From NCBI GenBank assembly GCA_963763575.1, contig CAVXPD010000004.1:1054001-1118000 (forward strand): DNA of 64,000 nucleotides. The letters run 5' to 3'. The notes under the pieces were generated by a model. The model searched no databases, had not been told where the DNA came from, and worked only from the letters and a program-made list of their open reading frames with translations. The position numbers and the translations under genes were made by a program. Below are positions 60,193 through 64,000 of the stretch, in pieces (position 1 is the stretch's first letter; each line of letters starts with the position of its first letter). Source of the DNA: Bog-473 sp963763575 (lineage in GTDB: Bacteria; Actinomycetota; Acidimicrobiia; Acidimicrobiales; RAAP-2).

Positions 60193-61380
60193 TTATATGG
60201 ATCTCGGCTCCCGGGGCAGGCCGAGGACCCGCTCGCCGACCTGGTTGCGCTGCATCTGGTCGGTGCCGCCGCCGATGCGCACCGACCACTGGCCGACGAA
60301 CTTCTCCCGCCAAAAGCCGGCGTCCGGTGTCGTGCCGTCAGACGCCGCACCGACGGGGCCGAGCAGTGCCATCCCGAGGTCGCCCAGGAGCGAGCTCTGT
60401 TGAGAAATCGCCAGCTTCAAGATGGAACCCTCCGCGCCCGGAGCCCTGCCCTGGCTGACGGACGTCTGCACCCGCAGGCCGAGGTAGCGCAACAACTCGA
60501 AGCTGATGTACGCCCGGGCCACGTGTTGACGCTCCAACGCGTCGAGGTCACGCCCGAGCCCGTTGACGAGGGACCGGACGTCGGCGAACGTCGTGCCCCT
60601 CGCGCTGCCGATGGACATGCGCTCGCTGGCCAGGGTCGTGCGCGCCACCTTCCAGCCCTCGCGCTCGCCACCCACCATGTGCGCGGCAGGCACGCGCACG
60701 TCGGACAGGAACACCTCGTTGAAATGGGCGACCCCCGTTGCCTGGCGCAACGGCCGCACGTCGATGCCGGGTGTCGTCATGTCGACGAGAAAGTACGAGA
60801 TTCCCTCGCGGCCCGACCCGGCGCCGCCGGTGCGCGCGAGCAGGATGCCCCAGTCAGCGAACTGGGCGAAGGACGTCCAGACCTTCTGGCCGTTCACCAC
60901 GTATTCGTCGCCGTCCCGCTCGGCCCGGGTGATGAGGGACGGCAGGTCGGACCCGGCCGCCGGCTCGCTGAAGAGCTGGCACCACAGCACGTCGCCGCGC
61001 AACGTCGACGCCAGGTGATCGTCCTGTTGGGCGGGCGTGCCCCACGCCATGAGTGTCGGCCCGACCATGGCGAGCCCGACCGACAGGGCGCCGGCGCTCA
61101 CCTCGAAGTCCGCCTCCTCCTGGGAGAAGATCATCTGCTGCACCGGGGAGCCAGCCCGGCCCCCGTATGCCTTCGGCCAGGTAATGCCGGCCCACCCACC
61201 CTCGTACAGAGTGCGCTGCCAGCGCCGGCAGGAGTCGACATGGCGGCGTTGCGACGCTTCGTCGGTCGGCAGGCCGGCTCGTGCCGGCGCGCCCTCATGG
61301 CGCAGCGGCGCATGGGCCTCCAGCCATCGCCGCGCCTCGGCGCGGAAGGCAGCCTCATCTTTGGTGTCGTCGAAGTCCAT
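60193..61380 (-). CDS. Acyl-CoA dehydrogenase
   Basis: This 395-residue flavoprotein has CQLFSEPAAGSDLPSLI, GQKVWTSFAQFADWG and C-terminal RIGGGTDQMQRNQVGERVLGLPREP. As in the enzyme at 17608, the usual Glu of the E-G-T motif is Gly. ATG 61380 begins MDFDDTKDEAAF. It is paired with PF04909 amidohydrolase genes upstream, the same partnership as at 17.2-20 kb but with the genes in a different order. Confidence 0.91.
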   Translation of the reverse strand: MDFDDTKDEAAFRAEARRWLEAHAPLRHEGAPARAGLPTDEASQRRHVDSCRRWQRTLYEGGWAGITWPKAYGGRAGSPVQQMIFSQEEADFEVSAGALSVGLAMVGPTLMAWGTPAQQDDHLASTLRGDVLWCQLFSEPAAGSDLPSLITRAERDGDEYVVNGQKVWTSFAQFADWGILLARTGGAGSGREGISYFLVDMTTPGIDVRPLRQATGVAHFNEVFLSDVRVPAAHMVGGEREGWKVARTTLASERMSIGSARGTTFADVRSLVNGLGRDLDALERQHVARAYISFELLRYLGLRVQTSVSQGRAPGAEGSILKLAISQQSSLLGDLGMALLGPVGAASDGTTPDAGFWREKFVGQWSVRIGGGTDQMQRNQVGERVLGLPREPRSI

Positions 61381-61447
61381 GGTCTCCCGTTGTCGTCGGA
61401 GTCGTCCGCGGCGTCCGCTGTCGCGCCCTAGGGGGTCGTTCGCCCGC

Positions 61448-62638
61448 TCAGATGCGACGCGTCAAGGGCCAGCCGTTCTCTGCCATCACGGCGTGGATCT
61501 CGTCCTCCCCGTAGTCGTGGCGGCGCAGGTCCTCCGCGAAGGCCTTGGGCTCGGCCAGGCCCTCGGCGTGCGGCCAGTCCGAGCCGAACAGGAGATGGTC
61601 CAGACCGAGCTCGTCCTTCAGTGCGCCCAGGTCGTCCTCGTAGAAAGGTGCCACCCAGACGTGGGCGCGGAAGGTCTCGACGGGGTCCGATTCGAACGCG
61701 GCCGGCATCTGCCCGTAGGCCTTCTCCAGCTTCTTCAAGAGCACCGGCACCCACGACGCACCCGCTTCGATGCTCGCCACCCGGACGCGGGGAAACCGGT
61801 CGAAGAGGCCGTGGCAGACCAGCGCGCCCATCGTCTCGTAAGGCGGGCGGTCCGCAGAGAGCACCATGCGCAATGGGGAATGTCGGAAGGCTTCGAAGTC
61901 GCCCATCGGCTCCCAGTCGGCGACGTAACGCGCGTACCCGGCGTCACCCGAGTGGATCCCGACGCAGACACCGGCCTCGTTGACCAGGGCCCAGAACGGG
62001 TCGAAGCGCCGGTCGGCGGGCGAGGTGAGGCCGGTCGGCGTGTGCGCCGGCCCACCCTTGATGCACACGACCCGGGCGTCGAGATCGAGCACCCGTCGGA
62101 GCTCGTCCACCGCGGCGTCCACGTCGACCAGCGTGAGCATGGGAGCGGCGAAGATGCGCTCCTGGTAGGCGTACCCCCAGTCGTCCTCCAGCCACCGGTT
62201 GAAGGCGGTGAACGCGGCTACGAGGGCCGGGGGATCATCTGCCAGCGACTCCTCCATGCCCACGCCGAGAGTGGGGAACAGGAAACATCCGTCGACGCCC
62301 TGCTCGTCCATGACCGCGATCCGGGCGTCACGGTCCCGGTACTCCGGGCGGATCGGCTCGAGGTCGCCGAAGAGCGCCCGCATGTCCTGGGCGTTCGGGT
62401 TGCGGCCCCGGAAGTACTCGTCGAGGCTCCCGGGCTTGGCGACCGGGTCGAAGAGCGGGTTCGGGATGAAGCGGTTGATCCGGCCACCCACCAGCAGGCG
62501 TTGCTTCCCGCCGATCTCGGCCCACTGCATGGCGCGCTTTGCCATCTTCGGTTCGATGTGGCGGGTGTAGGCGTCGGGCGCCTCGTAATAGTGGTTGTCG
62601 GCGTCGAACACCCCGTAGTCGGGGAGCCCGGCGGTCAC
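61448..62638 (-). CDS. Amidohydrolase-superfamily protein (PF04909)
   Basis: This 396-residue TIM-barrel protein has FDADNHYYEAPDAYTRHIEPK first, GIHSGDAGYARYV mid-barrel and FGSDWPHAEGLAEP late. It closely parallels the proteins at 13443 and 18777. GTG 62638 overlaps the stop of the next amidohydrolase gene (GTGA), so two family members are made together and could even form a heteromer. Confidence 0.88.
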   Translation of the reverse strand: MTAGLPDYGVFDADNHYYEAPDAYTRHIEPKMAKRAMQWAEIGGKQRLLVGGRINRFIPNPLFDPVAKPGSLDEYFRGRNPNAQDMRALFGDLEPIRPEYRDRDARIAVMDEQGVDGCFLFPTLGVGMEESLADDPPALVAAFTAFNRWLEDDWGYAYQERIFAAPMLTLVDVDAAVDELRRVLDLDARVVCIKGGPAHTPTGLTSPADRRFDPFWALVNEAGVCVGIHSGDAGYARYVADWEPMGDFEAFRHSPLRMVLSADRPPYETMGALVCHGLFDRFPRVRVASIEAGASWVPVLLKKLEKAYGQMPAAFESDPVETFRAHVWVAPFYEDDLGALKDELGLDHLLFGSDWPHAEGLAEPKAFAEDLRRHDYGEDEIHAVMAENGWPLTRRI

Positions 62639-63504
62639 CTGTCCAGCCCCAGGACGCGCAGTGCGTTCGTGCGCAAGAACTTCGGCCAGACTTCGTCCTT
62701 GAGCCCGACCTTGGGCATTTCGGTCATGATCCGTTCGACCGAGAGGCCCATCGGGAAGTAGCCCGCGTAGATGATCTTGTCGGCGCCGCGCGTGTTGGCG
62801 AAATCGATGATGCTCTTCGGGTAGTACTTCGGCGCGAAGGCACTGGTCGAGTAGTGCAGGCCGGGCCACTTCAGCATCAGCTTGACGGCGAGCTCCGTCC
62901 AGGGTTCACAGCCATGGCGCGTCACGAAGATCAGGTCGGGGAAGTCGAACATCACCTCGTCGATCAGCTCGACGTGCTGGCAGGCCGCCTTCAGCCGAGG
63001 GCCGGGGACTCCCGCACAGACGAAGATCGGGATCCCGAGCTCCACGGACTTGGCGTAGAGGGGGTACATCTTCTTGTCGTTGATCGGCACCTGGGGGAAG
63101 GTCCCGGCCGGGAACACCCCGACGGCGCGCACGCCGTAGGTCTCGTACTCCTTGACCAGACGTGCGATCCCCGCCATGCCGTCGTTGGGATCGGCCGACG
63201 AGGAGGGGATGAAGCGATCGGGGTGCTTGGCGAGCGCCTCCTCGCCGATGCCGTTGCACCCGATCAGTCCTTGCTCTATCCCCCAGCGGTCCATCTCGCG
63301 CAGCGTGATGCCAATGGGGTCGTCGGATCCTTCGAGCTCGCGCTCGGGCACCTCCTTGAACATGTACTCCGCCGGAAACGCCATCTTCTCTTTCGACTCG
63401 GCGTCCTTCGTCTGGCGGGTGATGAACCGGTAGACCTCCTTCATGTCCCCATGGGGGAAGCCGATCATGGTGTCGACGATCCCGATGTCGGTTGGCATGC
63501 TCAC
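62635..63504 (-). CDS. Amidohydrolase-superfamily protein (PF04909, short form)
   Basis: This 289-residue member of the superfamily begins DIGIVDTMIGFPHGD instead of the DxDxH opening of its larger paralogues. It continues with FVTRHGCEPW and STSAFAPKYYPKSIIDFANTRGADKIIYAG. GTG 63504 follows GGAGGG; ATG 63498 is also possible. It is first in a minus-strand operon of amidohydrolases, acyl-CoA dehydrogenase and P450 genes, divergent from a TetR gene. A destroyed copy of this subtype lies at 17.2-17.6 kb. Confidence 0.86.
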   Translation of the reverse strand: MSMPTDIGIVDTMIGFPHGDMKEVYRFITRQTKDAESKEKMAFPAEYMFKEVPERELEGSDDPIGITLREMDRWGIEQGLIGCNGIGEEALAKHPDRFIPSSSADPNDGMAGIARLVKEYETYGVRAVGVFPAGTFPQVPINDKKMYPLYAKSVELGIPIFVCAGVPGPRLKAACQHVELIDEVMFDFPDLIFVTRHGCEPWTELAVKLMLKWPGLHYSTSAFAPKYYPKSIIDFANTRGADKIIYAGYFPMGLSVERIMTEMPKVGLKDEVWPKFLRTNALRVLGLDR

Positions 63505-63580
63505 GACGCGATCCCTCCTGCGGGCTGTCAGGCCGCCGCCGTCGGGTCCGACGGCCGTGGCCGGGTACGGGGACTGATGT

Positions 63581-63595
63581 TAGAATTGGATTCTA
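63581..63595. promoter_or_regulatory. 15-bp palindrome, probable TetR operator
   Basis: TAGAAT-TGG-ATTCTA has perfect 6-base arms between the divergent amidohydrolase and TetR genes. Its outer TAGAA/TTCTA half-sites resemble the mycobacterial KstR site (TnnAACnnGTTnnA) with one extra central base. Confidence 0.6.
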
Positions 63596-63631
63596 GTTCT
63601 GACAAGCTGCCGCCCAGGGGGTGCGAAGGGG

Positions 63632-64000
63632 ATGACACAGGACACGGCCCGCGGCTCAGTCGTCACATCGTCCGTCCCATCTGACGGCAGCGAGTCGCCG
63701 GCGTCGCGGTTGAGCACGCGGCAGGCGGCTCGGCGGCAGCGCCTCCTGGACAGCGCGCTGGCTCTGCTGGAGGAGCGCGACTACGAGCGGATCTCGGTGC
63801 GCGAGGTCGCGGAGGCCGCCGGCGTGGCGCTGGCCACCCTGTACCACTACTTCCCTTCGAAGGACCACCTGTTCGCTGAGGCGCTGGTCCAGTGGGCTTC
63901 GACCCTGGGGCCCGACGTCACCCGGCGGCCGCTGAACGGTGCCACCGCCGCGGAGCGGCTCGAGGGAGCACTGTTGCGCGCCGCCCGGGCGTTCGAGCGG
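63632..64000 (+). CDS. TetR-family regulator (KstR-like), truncated by window end
   Basis: The open frame from ATG 63632 runs off the window after 123 residues. The N-terminal tail is followed by STRQAARRQRLLDSALALLEERDYERISVREVAEAAGVALATLYHYFPSKDHLF, an HTH that resembles KstR, the repressor of cholesterol catabolism in mycobacteria. AAGGGG lies just upstream. It is divergent from the amidohydrolase/P450 operon across a perfect palindrome. Only the DNA-binding half and the first part of the ligand domain are visible, so the KstR likeness is tentative. Confidence 0.83.
   Translation, partial: MTQDTARGSVVTSSVPSDGSESPASRLSTRQAARRQRLLDSALALLEERDYERISVREVAEAAGVALATLYHYFPSKDHLFAEALVQWASTLGPDVTRRPLNGATAAERLEGALLRAARAFER

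Noticed and set aside
60178..60201. ACCATGT ... ATATGGA half-sites at the start of the P450 gene, like the palindrome at 50939
   Set aside because: The spacing is ten bases instead of four and both arms carry mismatches, so a shared operator is not supported.

Overview
The window is a 64-kb, high-GC segment of an actinobacterial chromosome. Deazaflavin (F420)-type oxidoreductases, expanded CoA-transferase and amidohydrolase families, FadD3/FadD17-like ligases and pairs of thiolase-like and DUF35 proteins point to an environmental Actinomycetota, plausibly Acidimicrobiia-like. That placement is inference from gene content. I see no rRNA, tRNA, transposase, integrase, phage gene or CRISPR array. 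It reads as catabolic island, interrupted by one transport locus.

Left arm (1-24.3 kb). After the tail of a UBP zinc-finger gene, a long minus-strand run encodes a CoA-thioester pathway for an unknown, probably alicyclic, aromatic or steroid-like carboxylic acid. It holds an ABC-type solute-binding protein, a phosphotransferase-family kinase, acyl-CoA ligases, thiolase-like plus DUF35 proteins, a CaiB/BaiF CoA-transferase, an F420 nitroreductase-like protein, a P450, an SDR, aldehyde and acyl-CoA dehydrogenases, several PF04909 amidohydrolases and a D-aminoacylase-like hydrolase. TetR genes punctuate it. One TetR is frameshifted, and one amidohydrolase survives only as a wrecked remnant at 17.2-17.6 kb. 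Two 16-bp palindromes, near 19.97 kb and 22.64 kb, match at 13 of 16 positions and suggest one TetR regulon.

Centre (24.3-33.4 kb). Small unrelated genes follow (an LLM oxidoreductase, a poly-gamma-glutamate hydrolase-like protein, an AlkB-like dioxygenase). Then comes a plus-strand operon headed by a cobalamin riboswitch: a secreted alpha/alpha-toroid protein with a six-repeat tail, a membrane-anchored surface protein with a beta-domain-like module, EcfT, a fused EcfA-EcfA' ATPase and an S component. The first two proteins together recall the two domains of animal transcobalamin and intrinsic factor. This looks like a surface B12 capture and import system, and it is the most interesting locus here.

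Right arm (33.4-64 kb). A second, denser catabolic region has five CaiB/BaiF genes (one a tandem fusion), two further thiolase-like/DUF35 pairs, three acyl-CoA ligases, three crotonase-family proteins, SDRs, an alpha/beta hydrolase, a cupin, a P450, an acyl-CoA dehydrogenase, three amidohydrolases and two more solute-binding proteins, one with no export signal. A MarR gene and a KstR-like TetR gene, cut by the window end, each sit beside a perfect palindrome. Many adjacent genes overlap by 1-4 bases (ATGA, GTGA or TGATG), so they form translationally coupled operons. Together they would import an acid or ester, activate it to a CoA thioester by ligase or CoA-transferase, oxidise it, and shorten it by hydration, dehydrogenation and retro-aldol or thiolytic cleavage. 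The substrate cannot be read from sequence.
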